NCBI GenBank assembly: GCA_964445575.1
Contig: CAYULB010000003.1
Coordinates: 41,398-105,397, forward strand
Origin: WJMT01 sp964445575
GTDB lineage: Bacteria > Acidobacteriota > Aminicenantia > Aminicenantales > Aminicenantaceae
DNA: 64,000 bases
Direction of reading: 5' to 3'
Shown: in pieces, positions 8,447 to 16,539 of the stretch
Layout of the letters: every line of letters begins with the position of its first letter
Position numbering within the stretch: position 1 is the stretch's first letter
Program-made: the position numbers and the translations under genes
Notes under the pieces: generated by a model
What the model saw: only the letters and a program-made list of their open reading frames with translations
What the model was told of the DNA's origin: nothing
Database searches by the model: none

Positions 8447-8900
8447 CAATAATAAGAGTATTTCTTTAAAATCAATGATCCCTTTTCCTATCTGGCAGGG
8501 AAATGACTCTAATCCTTTAGAGTTTAAAAAAATTCCTCCATCTTTAATATGGGTTGACACAACCCAAGGAAGGATTCTTCTCACAGCTTGAATGAGTTCT
8601 TCGAGCATGGTAAGTAAATTCATGGTATCAAGACATATCCATAGGAATGTGCTGGGCTCCTCCCCATTCAATGTAAAGTTCTTTATCAGCCGCATAGTCA
8701 GCCAGTTCTTTTAAATAAGAATCACCCACTTGTTTATGGTCTTTAGAAGACAATCCAGAAAACTGAACTCCTTGGGCATGGTTCTCCACAGCCCATGTCA
8801 ATGTTTCCATGGGAGTCAGCCCTAAAGGAAAAAGTCCATAATTGTCTATTCCTAATTTAAACTTCTTCTTTCTCTTTTCTTCACTCACTTTACTCACCAA
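8345..8900 (-). pseudogene. Sugar phosphate isomerase/epimerase relic with internal deletion
   Basis: Two pieces of a xylose-isomerase-like TIM-barrel protein remain. The N-terminal piece (8900 down to 8628) reads KFKLGIDNYGLFPLGLTPME and ends GGAQHIPMDMS at a stop. The C-terminal piece, in another frame from about 8636 to 8345, reads CLDTMNLLTMLEELIQ, LPWVVSTHIKDGG and NLSIEDHGGSFLIPVFD. Together they give about 200 residues; the family normally has 270-300, so the middle has been deleted with loss of frame. The 3' end is cut where the HepT relic begins. The two ends being kept while the centre is gone is also seen in the fpg relic at 28527. Confidence 0.75.
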
Positions 8901-9019
8901 TCATTGAATTATCCTTTTTTTTTATCTATAATAATTTATTATTATAAAAATAAAAACATATTGGGGAAAAGCAAAGCAATCATTTAAAGACAAAACATCA
9001 CATTTTATTCTGTGAGAAA

Positions 9020-10039
9020 ATGTTTGACAATTTCGTTAACCTTGCTCCGGATGCGGTTATCATGACTGATTTAAGAGGAATCATCATCAATGCCTCCCAG
9101 CAAGCACTTGAGCTCTTTGGCTATACACACAGAAATGAACTCATAGGAAAAAGCTTTTTTGATATGGTAGCCCCAGAATCCAAAGCAAAATCCATCATAT
9201 ACATGAATCAAACTTTAAAAAGGGGTGTTACAAAAAAACTGGAGTACGCACTTCTCAAAAAAAACGGAAACCCCTTTACTGGAGAAATAAGCATCTCTGC
9301 TGTTGAAAGAAAAGACAATCAAAAAGTATTTGTGGCCATTATCAGGGATGTCACTGAACATAGGTCGGCTCAAAACCAGCTTAAAGAATCCATTAAAGAG
9401 AAAGAATATCTTCTTCAGGAAATCCACCACAGAGTGAAGAATAACCTTCAAATCATATCCAGCATACTTGATATGAGCAGTATGAGGATCAACCATCCTC
9501 AGTCACAAAATCTTATCAAAGATGCCCAGTCAAAGATACAGACCATGGCATTTATTCACTCTCAGCTTTATCGAAGTGAAAAATTTGATCAAATTAAAAT
9601 GCATGACCATATTAAAGAATTAGTCAAATATCTCCAGGCTGTTTATGCCAATAAAAAACAAATAACCTATCATTTAAATATTTCAGATGTGGACCTTCCT
9701 TTAACCCAAGCCATTCCCTGCGCTTTGGCTCTAAATGAGCTGATTTCCAATTCTTTTAAACACGCTTTTAACCAAAAAAAACAAGGAACCATTGAGGTGA
9801 GCATGAAAATTTCTGCAGGAACTGTTTTTTTAACCGTAAGAGATGACGGAGTAGGAGTCAGTGATGAAATCAATATATACAAAACTCAAAGCCTGGGTAT
9901 GAAATTGGTCCGCAATCTGGTCCAAAAACAGCTTAAAGGCAAATTTGAAATGATCAGGAAAAAATATACTGAATTTTATATTGAATTTCCTTCTTATTCA
10001 CAGGAGGTCAGTTATGACAAATATCATGGTAGTGGATGA
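9020..10039 (+). CDS. PAS domain sensor histidine kinase, HisKA_2 type
   Basis: 339 residues, no membrane segments, so probably a soluble sensor. A PAS fold occupies about 5-115 (PDAVIMTDLRGIIINASQQA, FGYTHRNELIGKSFFDMV). The dimerisation/phosphoacceptor box is LLQEIHHRVKNNLQ with H136/H137, the HisKA_2 form. The ATPase part has the N-box LALNELISNSFKHAF near 230 and the G1 box VRDDGVGV near 275. It should autophosphorylate on histidine in response to a cytoplasmic signal. Its last 26 bases overlap the receiver-domain gene at 10014, so the two are co-expressed. The start Met is the first residue of the PAS fold and lacks an obvious ribosome site. Confidence 0.9.
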   Translation: MFDNFVNLAPDAVIMTDLRGIIINASQQALELFGYTHRNELIGKSFFDMVAPESKAKSIIYMNQTLKRGVTKKLEYALLKKNGNPFTGEISISAVERKDNQKVFVAIIRDVTEHRSAQNQLKESIKEKEYLLQEIHHRVKNNLQIISSILDMSSMRINHPQSQNLIKDAQSKIQTMAFIHSQLYRSEKFDQIKMHDHIKELVKYLQAVYANKKQITYHLNISDVDLPLTQAIPCALALNELISNSFKHAFNQKKQGTIEVSMKISAGTVFLTVRDDGVGVSDEINIYKTQSLGMKLVRNLVQKQLKGKFEMIRKKYTEFYIEFPSYSQEVSYDKYHGSG

Positions 10040-11393
10040 TGAAGCAACCATAACCACTCAGTTAGAAGAGCGTTTAACTTCTATGGGTTATAAAGTTGTC
10101 TCTACCGCTTCATCAGGAAAAGAAGCCATAAAAAAAGCAAGGGAAACAAACCCTGACCTCATTCTCATGGATATTGTGATGCCTGGAAAGATAGACGGAA
10201 TCAAAGCAGCAAAATCCATAAAAAAAGAATTCGACATTCCGGTTGTCTTTCTCACCGCTTATGGAGATGACCAATTTATACAAAGAGCTAAAACTGTTGA
10301 GCCGCTGGGATACATCATCAAACCCTACAATGTCAACGAATTAAAAGCAGCTATTGAAATCGCTGTATTCAATAAAAAAATATTCAATCAGATGAAAACC
10401 TCACAAAAACAATGGCGTACTCTTGCGGAAAACATCCATGAAGGAATTATCCTGGCAGATCAAAAAAAGAGAATATTTTTCTGGAACAAAGGAGCTGAAA
10501 ATATCTTTGGATACTCTCAAAAAGAGGTTCAAGGAAAACAGTTAGATTTAATATTGTCAGAAGGAACCAAGAAAATATACCAATACATCATAAATCAGCT
10601 TATTTCATCCAGGAATCAGGAAATTTATGACCAGTGGGTCGAATTAGTGGGAGTCAAAAAAGACTGGAGCCGGTTTCCCATGGAAATCCTTTTAAAAGTC
10701 AAAGAATTAGAAAACAATACCTATTTTATTTGTATGGTCCGGGATTTAACCAAACAGAAAAAAATAGAATCGCAAATGGAAACAAGAATAAAAGAAAAGG
10801 AAATCATCATTAAAGATTATCAGGACCGGATAAAGAACAACTTATCCCTTATTTACAGACTCCTCAGTATGCAGCTTGACCTCATTAAATCAAAACATCT
10901 TATTTCTAAGGAAAAACACTACTGGCAGGACTTTGATACCTTTTTTTCCCCTGAAACTCAGGACAAGAAAAGTTCTACAGTAAATGTCTCCAAGTACATA
11001 TCCAGCATCATAACCAGGCTTTTTAAATCTTATGAAGTTGATAGAAGCCAAATCACTCTCCATGTCAACATCGAAAAAATTTATTTGAATGTCAGAACTG
11101 CTGTACTGTGTGGACTGCTGGTGAGTGAACTGGTTTCCAATTCCATAAAACACGCTTTTCCAGAAAAAAAAAGAGGAAATATCATTGTTTATCTCAGCAG
11201 TGAAGACCAAAGTAAATACACCTTAAAAGTGAAGGATAACGGGATTGGTTTCCCAGACAATATAGATTTCAAAGAGCCAAAATCAAGAGGTCTTGAAATA
11301 GTTCATGATATCGCTTCCCAGCTCAAAGGAAAGATGCAGATTGAACAAAAAGGAGGAACAGAAATTTCAGTAACCTTTATTTTAGAAGAGTAG
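10014..11393 (+). CDS. Receiver-PAS-ATPase hybrid protein with degenerate phosphoacceptor site
   Basis: 459 residues from the ATG at 10014, which has an AGGAGGT ribosome site; an in-frame Met 11 codons earlier is less likely. Residues 1-120 are a CheY-like receiver (acidic D8/D9, phosphoacceptor D53 in LILMDIVMPG, KPYN near 104). A PAS domain follows (about 130-250), then a histidine-kinase-like tail with N-box LLVSELVSNSIKHAF and G1 box VKDNGIGF. The box corresponding to EIHHRVKNNLQ of the upstream kinase reads KDYQDRIKNNLSL: the histidine is missing. The protein may bind ATP but should not autophosphorylate in the usual way. It probably receives phosphate from the overlapping kinase at 9020. 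Confidence 0.88.
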   Translation: MTNIMVVDDEATITTQLEERLTSMGYKVVSTASSGKEAIKKARETNPDLILMDIVMPGKIDGIKAAKSIKKEFDIPVVFLTAYGDDQFIQRAKTVEPLGYIIKPYNVNELKAAIEIAVFNKKIFNQMKTSQKQWRTLAENIHEGIILADQKKRIFFWNKGAENIFGYSQKEVQGKQLDLILSEGTKKIYQYIINQLISSRNQEIYDQWVELVGVKKDWSRFPMEILLKVKELENNTYFICMVRDLTKQKKIESQMETRIKEKEIIIKDYQDRIKNNLSLIYRLLSMQLDLIKSKHLISKEKHYWQDFDTFFSPETQDKKSSTVNVSKYISSIITRLFKSYEVDRSQITLHVNIEKIYLNVRTAVLCGLLVSELVSNSIKHAFPEKKRGNIIVYLSSEDQSKYTLKVKDNGIGFPDNIDFKEPKSRGLEIVHDIASQLKGKMQIEQKGGTEISVTFILEE

Positions 11394-11733
11394 AGTCTTC
11401 TTTTAACTTTTCTTTCAGAATGCTTTCCAATCTCTCTTCAATGAGCATCTCTATCATTTCACTCAGAGCAATCTGAGCGGGAGAAACTTCAGCTTTTTCT
11501 GAAACAAAAAATTCAGATATATCGCATTCCAGTCCCCGGGCTATCTTATTCAATATTTCCCAGGTCGGATTCTTATACTTTCCTTTTTCAATATTACAGA
11601 GACTGGAAGCAGGAATTCCTGCTTTTTCTGCCAGTTCTTTCTGCATCATAGGTTTATTCTCTTTTATGCTGCTTTTCTTGGATATTCTTATGCTGCGAAT
11701 TTTTTTTCCTAAGTCTTTGAGTGTGAAAGCCAC
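11377..11733 (-). CDS. XRE-family helix-turn-helix regulator
   Basis: 118 residues. A lambda-repressor-like HTH fills about 5-75: LGKKIRSIRISK, then MQKELAEKAGIPASSLCNIEKGKYKNPTWEIL split over the recognition helices, and LNKIARGLECDISEFF. The C-terminal tail is charged and helical, perhaps for dimerisation. It lies convergent to the receiver-PAS gene, overlapping its last 17 bases. Its promoter side faces the NuoE-like operon starting at 11979, so it is a candidate regulator of that operon. No sensory domain is present. Confidence 0.85.
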   Translation of the reverse strand: MAFTLKDLGKKIRSIRISKKSSIKENKPMMQKELAEKAGIPASSLCNIEKGKYKNPTWEILNKIARGLECDISEFFVSEKAEVSPAQIALSEMIEMLIEERLESILKEKLKEDSTLLK

Positions 11734-11874
11734 CTTATACCTTCTTTAAAAAAAATGAATTCAAGACAAATTAATACCACAAATAATTTTTTATTTCAAA
11801 CTCATTTTTTTTAATCCTATTTTGAGATTTTTTTCAAAAGGATTTAAAAGAAAAAGAATAATTTATATAATTAC

Positions 11875-11903
11875 TTGACATTTAAATTAAATACTTATAT
11901 TTT
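11875..11903 (+). promoter_or_regulatory. Predicted sigma-70-type promoter of the NuoE-like/NuoF-GltD operon
   Basis: A consensus TTGACA at 11875-11880 is followed by 17 bases and TATTTT at 11898-11903. The surrounding 150 bases are very AT-rich. The first gene of the operon starts 75 bases downstream behind an AAGGAGGGAGT ribosome site, leaving room for a leader. Confidence 0.6.
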
Positions 11904-11978
11904 ATATGGGAGATTAATTATTTAAATGGGGAGTAATTTATCTTTCTAAAAATAAAACAAAACTAAAAAGGAGGGAGT

Positions 11979-12365
11979 ATGACTAAACTCACTATCGAAG
12001 AATTAAACAAACTGCGTAAAAAAGAGAAAGAAAAATCCCTTGTGAGCAAGGACGGTCCTTTTAATGTCAAAGTGACCGTCCATATGGGAACCTGCGGCAT
12101 AGCAGCCGGAGCCAGGGACATTATGAAAGCATTCTTGGATGAAATTGAAAAAACAAATGCTGAAAATATCTATATGACCACTTCCGGATGCGCCGGACTG
12201 TGCAGTCACGAACCCATGGCCACAATAGAATTTGCTGGAAAAATCCCTGTTAAATACATTGACCTGACTCCTGAAAAAGCAAAAAAGATCTTTAAGGACC
12301 ATATTCTCGATCAAAAACCTGTTCAGGAGTATGCCCTGGGTGAAGGAAGCGAAAGGTCTATTTAG
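11979..12365 (+). CDS. Thioredoxin-fold [2Fe-2S] ferredoxin-domain protein (NuoE/HydC-like)
   Basis: 128 residues. After a charged N-terminus, the fold reads KVTVHMGTCGIAAGARDIMK, a central YMTTSGCAGLCSHEPMATIEF and a C-terminal helix. The cysteines in GTCG and GCAGLC fit the ligand positions of the small NuoE-like [2Fe-2S] domain that passes electrons to NuoF-type flavoproteins; only three of the usual four cysteines are obvious. It is cytoplasmic and first in an operon whose next gene, 11 bases on, is the NuoF-type fusion, so it is very probably a subunit of that complex. An AAGGAGGGAGT ribosome site lies just upstream of the start. Confidence 0.85.
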   Translation: MTKLTIEELNKLRKKEKEKSLVSKDGPFNVKVTVHMGTCGIAAGARDIMKAFLDEIEKTNAENIYMTTSGCAGLCSHEPMATIEFAGKIPVKYIDLTPEKAKKIFKDHILDQKPVQEYALGEGSERSI

Positions 12366-12376
12366 AGGAGGAGAAA

Positions 12377-15300
12377 ATGAAGAACAAACATTATCGAATG
12401 AATTTGATAGTTTGCGGAGGCTCCGCATGTGTTTCTAATAATTCTTTCGGGATCAAAAAGGCTCTGGAAACTGAACTCAAGAAAAAGGGATTGGATAAAG
12501 AAATCACAGTGTCCACTTCTGGATGCAATGGTTTCTGTGATACCGGTCCCCTTCTCATAGTGAAGCCTGACAATATTTATTACAATCACTTAAAAATCAA
12601 AGACATCCCTTATCTGGTGGAAGAGCATTTCTTAAAAGGACGTCCTGTGAAAAAAATGATGTTCATCCCTCCGGCAGAAGAAAGCATTATGCCCAAAATG
12701 AGCGAATTGGATTTTTTTAAAAAGCAGATCCTAATTGTATTGCGGAACAGAGGCCTTATTGATGCAGAAAAAATAAACGATTATATAGCTAAGGACGGGT
12801 ACATGGCTTTGACAAAAGCACTGACTCAAATGACTCCCGACGAAGTCATAAACGAGATAAAAAAGTCAGGATTAAGGGGAAGAGGAGGAGCTGGTTTTCC
12901 GACAGGATTGAAATGGGAGCTGGTCAAAAAAGCAGAGGGAGACAAAAAGTATCTCATTTGTAACGGCGATGAAGGAGACCCCGGGGCTTATATGGACCGA
13001 AGCATTATTGAATCAGATCCTCATTCAGTGATTGAAGGAATGCTTATTGGGGCCAGAGCCATTGGCGCTGACCAAGGAATTGTTTATATCCGCAATGAAT
13101 ATCCTATTGCTCTTAAAAGAATGAGCACAGCTATCGAACAAGCTCGGGAATATGGTCTTTTAGGAAAAGATATATTGGGAACTGGTTTTGATTTTGATTT
13201 GAAAATCATACGGGGAGCCGGTGCTTTTGTCTGCGGCGAAGAAACCTCTCTGATAGCCTCTATTGAAGGACGCTTAAGCGAACCCAGACCCAGACCGCCA
13301 TTTCCAGCCCAGAGCGGACTCTATGGAAAGCCTACCAACATCAACAATGTTGAGACCTGGGCTAATGTTCCTGTCATCATAAACCGGGGAGCGGACTGGT
13401 ACTCATCCATTGGAACAGAATCCAGCAAGGGAACAAAAGTATTTTCAGTTGTGGGTAAAGTTAAAAATACCGGGCTGGTAGAAGTGCCCATGGGGACCAC
13501 TTTAGGAGAAATCATATTTGATATCTGCGGAGGAATTGCTGATGACAAAAAGTTTAAAGCCGTTCAAATCGGAGGCCCTTCAGGAGGATGTATCCCGGCT
13601 GAACTTCTCAATCTGCCGGTTGACTATGAAAGCCTGACCGATGCCGGGGCCATGATAGGATCGGGAGGAATGGTGGTCACTGATGAAAGCACCTGTATGG
13701 TCGACCTGGCTCATTTTTTTCTTGCTTTTATAAAAGATGAATCCTGCGGAAAATGTACCCCCTGCCGAGAAGGGATCCCCAAAATGCTGGAATATTTAAA
13801 AAGCATTAAGGAAGGCACTGCAGATATGAAAGTCCTTGATGACCTAGAAGCCCTCGCCTGGACCATAAAAGATTCATCTCTATGCGGACTTGGAAAAACA
13901 GCTCCCAATCCATTTCTCACCACTTACCGCTACTTTAAAAACGAGTACATTGATCATATTAAATACAAAAGATGTCCGGCAGGAGTATGCTTTCATCTTG
14001 TCTCAGCCCCCTGTCACCACACCTGTCCTATAGGAACAGAAGCAAGCTCCTATATTGCTCTCATGGCACAGGAAAAATTTGATGAAGCTCTTGAGGTCAA
14101 CTATTGGGTCAATCCCTTACCCAGCGTATGTTCCAGGGTGTGTCACCATCCCTGTGAGTCAAAGTGTAAAGCCGGTCTTTTTGACAAACCCATTGCCATA
14201 AGATCCTTAAAAAGGTTTATAACCGACTATGCAGCAAACAACGGCAAAAAACATAAAGTCAGCCCTTTAAAAAAGCAGCATGAAAAAGTAGCCATTGTGG
14301 GTTCAGGACCAGCAGGCCTGATGGCGGCATGGGAACTGGGGAAGAAAGGATATGATGTTACCATTTTTGAATCTGAATCCATCCCAGGCGGCATGCTTGC
14401 ATGGGGAATTCCTGAGTACCGCCTTCCTAAGAAAGTTCTTTCTGCAGAAATAGATGCTATCCTTGATTTAGGAATAAATCTTAAAACCAACACTAAAGTC
14501 GGCAAGGACATCTCTATAAATGAGCTGTTCAATCAAGGATATAAATCAGTCTTTATCGCTGCCGGAGCTCCTCAAAACATCAAACTGGGTATCCCCGGAG
14601 AAGATTCAGAAGGAGTCATAGACCCCATAAAATTTCTAAAGGAATATAATTTAAAGGACCAATCAAAAATCGGAAAGAAAGCAGTGGTAGTGGGCGGAGG
14701 AAACACAGCCCTGGATACAGCAAGAACAGCTCTCCGGCTGGGCTCAGAAGTGACTATTCTCTACCGAAGAAACAGAAATGAAATGCCTGCAAACATAGAA
14801 GAAATCGAAGAAACACTAGAAGAAGGAATAAAAATTCAATTTTTGACCATTCCCATCAAAGCTCATTCCCAAAACGGCCGCCTCCATAAAATCACTTGTC
14901 AGAAGATGGAGCTCGGAAAATTCGACAAATCCGGAAGAAGAAAACCTGAACCTCTAAAAGGAAGCGAATTTGACATCCCTGCTGACACCCTCATTCCCGC
15001 CATCGGCCAGAAGCCTGACTTGGCATTTTTAGAAGGAAACTCAGGACTAAAGGTGACCTCCTGGAACACTCTGGAAGTCAACCCTGAAACCATGGAGACC
15101 AACAAACCTGGTGTGTTTGCCGGAGGAGATGTGGTCTCAGGTCCTGCCACAGTTCTGGAAGCCATGAAAGCAGGCCAAAAAGCAGCAGAATCTATCCACA
15201 GATATTTAAGAGGCCATTCTTTAACCCACGATTATCTTCCTACCACATCGAAACTAGAAGTCCCTGCTGTTGAAGTCAGTGCTGAAGAGAGGGACTACGA

Positions 15301-15454
15301 CCAAACCCGTCCCTTCTCCCCTAAACTGCCTCCTGAAGAACGCATAAGGAATTTTAACGAAGTGGAACACAGCATGAGTAAAGACGCGGCGGTTAAAGAA
15401 GCCCAGAGATGTCTGAGATGTGACCTGGAAAGCCTAAGAATAAAAGGAGAGTAA
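12377..15454 (+). CDS. Fusion flavoprotein: [2Fe-2S] + NuoF + GltD/NfnB-type FAD oxidoreductase
   Basis: 1025 residues in one frame. Domain order: (1) thioredoxin-fold [2Fe-2S] domain, about 1-85, with CGGSAC and GCNGFC; (2) NuoF/HydB core, about 115-440, with RGRGGAGFPTGLKW and CNGDEGDPGAYMDRS for FMN and NADH, then an SLBB segment; (3) NuoF [4Fe-4S] site SCGKCTPCREG plus a later Cys; (4) Fer4_20-type cysteine-rich linker (CHHTCPIGTEASS, CSRVCHHPCESKC); (5) GltD/NfnB-like FAD domain VAIVGSGPAGLMAAWELG and second dinucleotide site VVVGGGNTALDTA, to about 960. This joins an NADH-FMN module to an NAD(P)H-FAD module, as expected for a transhydrogenase or electron-bifurcating enzyme. No hydrogenase or formate dehydrogenase subunit lies alongside. 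AGAGGAGGAG ribosome site; SD and spacing support co-transcription with 11979. Confidence 0.9.
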   Translation: MKNKHYRMNLIVCGGSACVSNNSFGIKKALETELKKKGLDKEITVSTSGCNGFCDTGPLLIVKPDNIYYNHLKIKDIPYLVEEHFLKGRPVKKMMFIPPAEESIMPKMSELDFFKKQILIVLRNRGLIDAEKINDYIAKDGYMALTKALTQMTPDEVINEIKKSGLRGRGGAGFPTGLKWELVKKAEGDKKYLICNGDEGDPGAYMDRSIIESDPHSVIEGMLIGARAIGADQGIVYIRNEYPIALKRMSTAIEQAREYGLLGKDILGTGFDFDLKIIRGAGAFVCGEETSLIASIEGRLSEPRPRPPFPAQSGLYGKPTNINNVETWANVPVIINRGADWYSSIGTESSKGTKVFSVVGKVKNTGLVEVPMGTTLGEIIFDICGGIADDKKFKAVQIGGPSGGCIPAELLNLPVDYESLTDAGAMIGSGGMVVTDESTCMVDLAHFFLAFIKDESCGKCTPCREGIPKMLEYLKSIKEGTADMKVLDDLEALAWTIKDSSLCGLGKTAPNPFLTTYRYFKNEYIDHIKYKRCPAGVCFHLVSAPCHHTCPIGTEASSYIALMAQEKFDEALEVNYWVNPLPSVCSRVCHHPCESKCKAGLFDKPIAIRSLKRFITDYAANNGKKHKVSPLKKQHEKVAIVGSGPAGLMAAWELGKKGYDVTIFESESIPGGMLAWGIPEYRLPKKVLSAEIDAILDLGINLKTNTKVGKDISINELFNQGYKSVFIAAGAPQNIKLGIPGEDSEGVIDPIKFLKEYNLKDQSKIGKKAVVVGGGNTALDTARTALRLGSEVTILYRRNRNEMPANIEEIEETLEEGIKIQFLTIPIKAHSQNGRLHKITCQKMELGKFDKSGRRKPEPLKGSEFDIPADTLIPAIGQKPDLAFLEGNSGLKVTSWNTLEVNPETMETNKPGVFAGGDVVSGPATVLEAMKAGQKAAESIHRYLRGHSLTHDYLPTTSKLEVPAVEVSAEERDYDQTRPFSPKLPPEERIRNFNEVEHSMSKDAAVKEAQRCLRCDLESLRIKGE

Positions 15455-15455
15455 A

Positions 15456-15701
15456 ATGCCTGGGAAAAAACTTTATATCGGTAATTTATACTGTCTTGCA
15501 GATAAAGAAAACCTTAGAAAACTTTTTTCCAAATATGGAAAAATTGTGAGCATAGATATGATTCAGGGAACCGGCTACGGTTATGTAGAGATGTCAAATG
15601 CTGCAGAAGCTACGGCGGCTATGAAAGGATTAGATGGCAAAGAATTTCTTGAGCGAGTTATTAAAGTTAAATACGCTGACCATCCAATTTACCTTCAGTA
15701 G
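15456..15701 (+). CDS. Single-RRM RNA-binding protein
   Basis: 81 residues forming one RNA recognition motif: RNP2 is KLYIGNLYC (residues 5-13) and RNP1 is GYGYVEMSN (about 40-48, with aromatic residues that stack on RNA bases), followed by AAMKGLDGKEF. Single-RRM proteins of this size occur in many bacteria and often respond to cold or other stress. The start lies two bases after the stop of the fusion flavoprotein gene, with AAAGGAGAG just upstream, so it is translated from the same mRNA. No functional link to the redox complex is apparent. Confidence 0.88.
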   Translation: MPGKKLYIGNLYCLADKENLRKLFSKYGKIVSIDMIQGTGYGYVEMSNAAEATAAMKGLDGKEFLERVIKVKYADHPIYLQ

Positions 15702-15747
15702 CTGACAAATCAGGATTATTCACATCTCCCTTTTCCATTTACTGCTG

Positions 15748-16515
15748 TCATTCATAAGGACGGGAAGCAACGCCCTTTATTTTCCATCCACTTGCCTGCT
15801 TTATCATACTCCAGTCATACCAGCCTTCAAACAATAACTTTCGGCTCCCTCCCACTCTGGGGAGCCCTGTTATTATTAAGGAAATGCTGACATCAGCGCT
15901 TTTTTCGTCTCTAAATAAAACATAAATATCAGAGATGCAGATGTTGACCCGGTCATAAGTTCGAGTCATCCACTCTGCATCCTCCTTAACCTCAGGATAA
16001 AATTCAGAAGTACTGTTCATTTTATAAAAGGAGAGGAGGCTGTTGCCTTCCAGCGCTTGTGCATATTCTGCAATTAGAGATCTGATCTTATCTTCCTCTT
16101 GTTCCAGATTGGATGCAGCGACTTCTGGCTTCTCAGGTTCTTTTTCCACCTGAGATTCTTCTCTCTTCTCTTCTTTCTCCCTGGTGACAGGTTTTTCTTC
16201 CTCCTCTTTTTTTGGCTTTTCTGTCTCCTGCAGTTCTTCAGTAAACATCTGATTCAAATACCCCTCACCCAGTCCATATTGTTCTGAATTGAGTTTTACT
16301 TTATACCAGCCACCTGTCCTATCAATCACTTCAAAAACAGCCCCCAGAGGAGGAGAAGAGATAATCTTGCTCTGCACATTAGGTTCCACTCTAATACTTG
16401 AATTCTTTACAATAACCCGCACTTTCTTAACCTGGGCATAGGAAACATCCGAGAAAAGAAGTCCAAAAATTATGATCAGTCCCCCTAAAACCTTAATGCC
16501 AGGAATAGCTTTCAT
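15748..16515 (-). CDS. Exported SH3-domain protein with NTF2-like C-terminal domain
   Basis: 255 residues. A signal peptide (about 1-27, ending VSYAQ) directs export. Residues about 30-90 are a bacterial SH3 domain (IRVEPNVQSKIISSPPLGAV, GGWYKVKL). A Lys/Glu-rich linker (about 95-140) leads to a C-terminal alpha+beta domain (SFYKMNSTSEFYPEVKEDAE, DVSISLIITGLPRVGG, SGWKIKGVASRP) that looks like a SnoaL/NTF2-type fold. The same C-terminal domain ends the Ser/Thr kinase encoded 24 bases upstream, so the two probably work together at the envelope. The start has a strong AAAGGAGG site. Confidence 0.8.
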   Translation of the reverse strand: MKAIPGIKVLGGLIIIFGLLFSDVSYAQVKKVRVIVKNSSIRVEPNVQSKIISSPPLGAVFEVIDRTGGWYKVKLNSEQYGLGEGYLNQMFTEELQETEKPKKEEEEKPVTREKEEKREESQVEKEPEKPEVAASNLEQEEDKIRSLIAEYAQALEGNSLLSFYKMNSTSEFYPEVKEDAEWMTRTYDRVNICISDIYVLFRDEKSADVSISLIITGLPRVGGSRKLLFEGWYDWSMIKQASGWKIKGVASRPYE

Positions 16516-16539
16516 GGTGCCTCCTTTAATCTTATTCCA

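Noticed and set aside
11749..11815. Inverted AAAAAAATGA/TCATTTTTTT pair as a terminator or operator
   Set aside because: The arms are far apart and made of A/T runs expected by chance in this very AT-rich gap.
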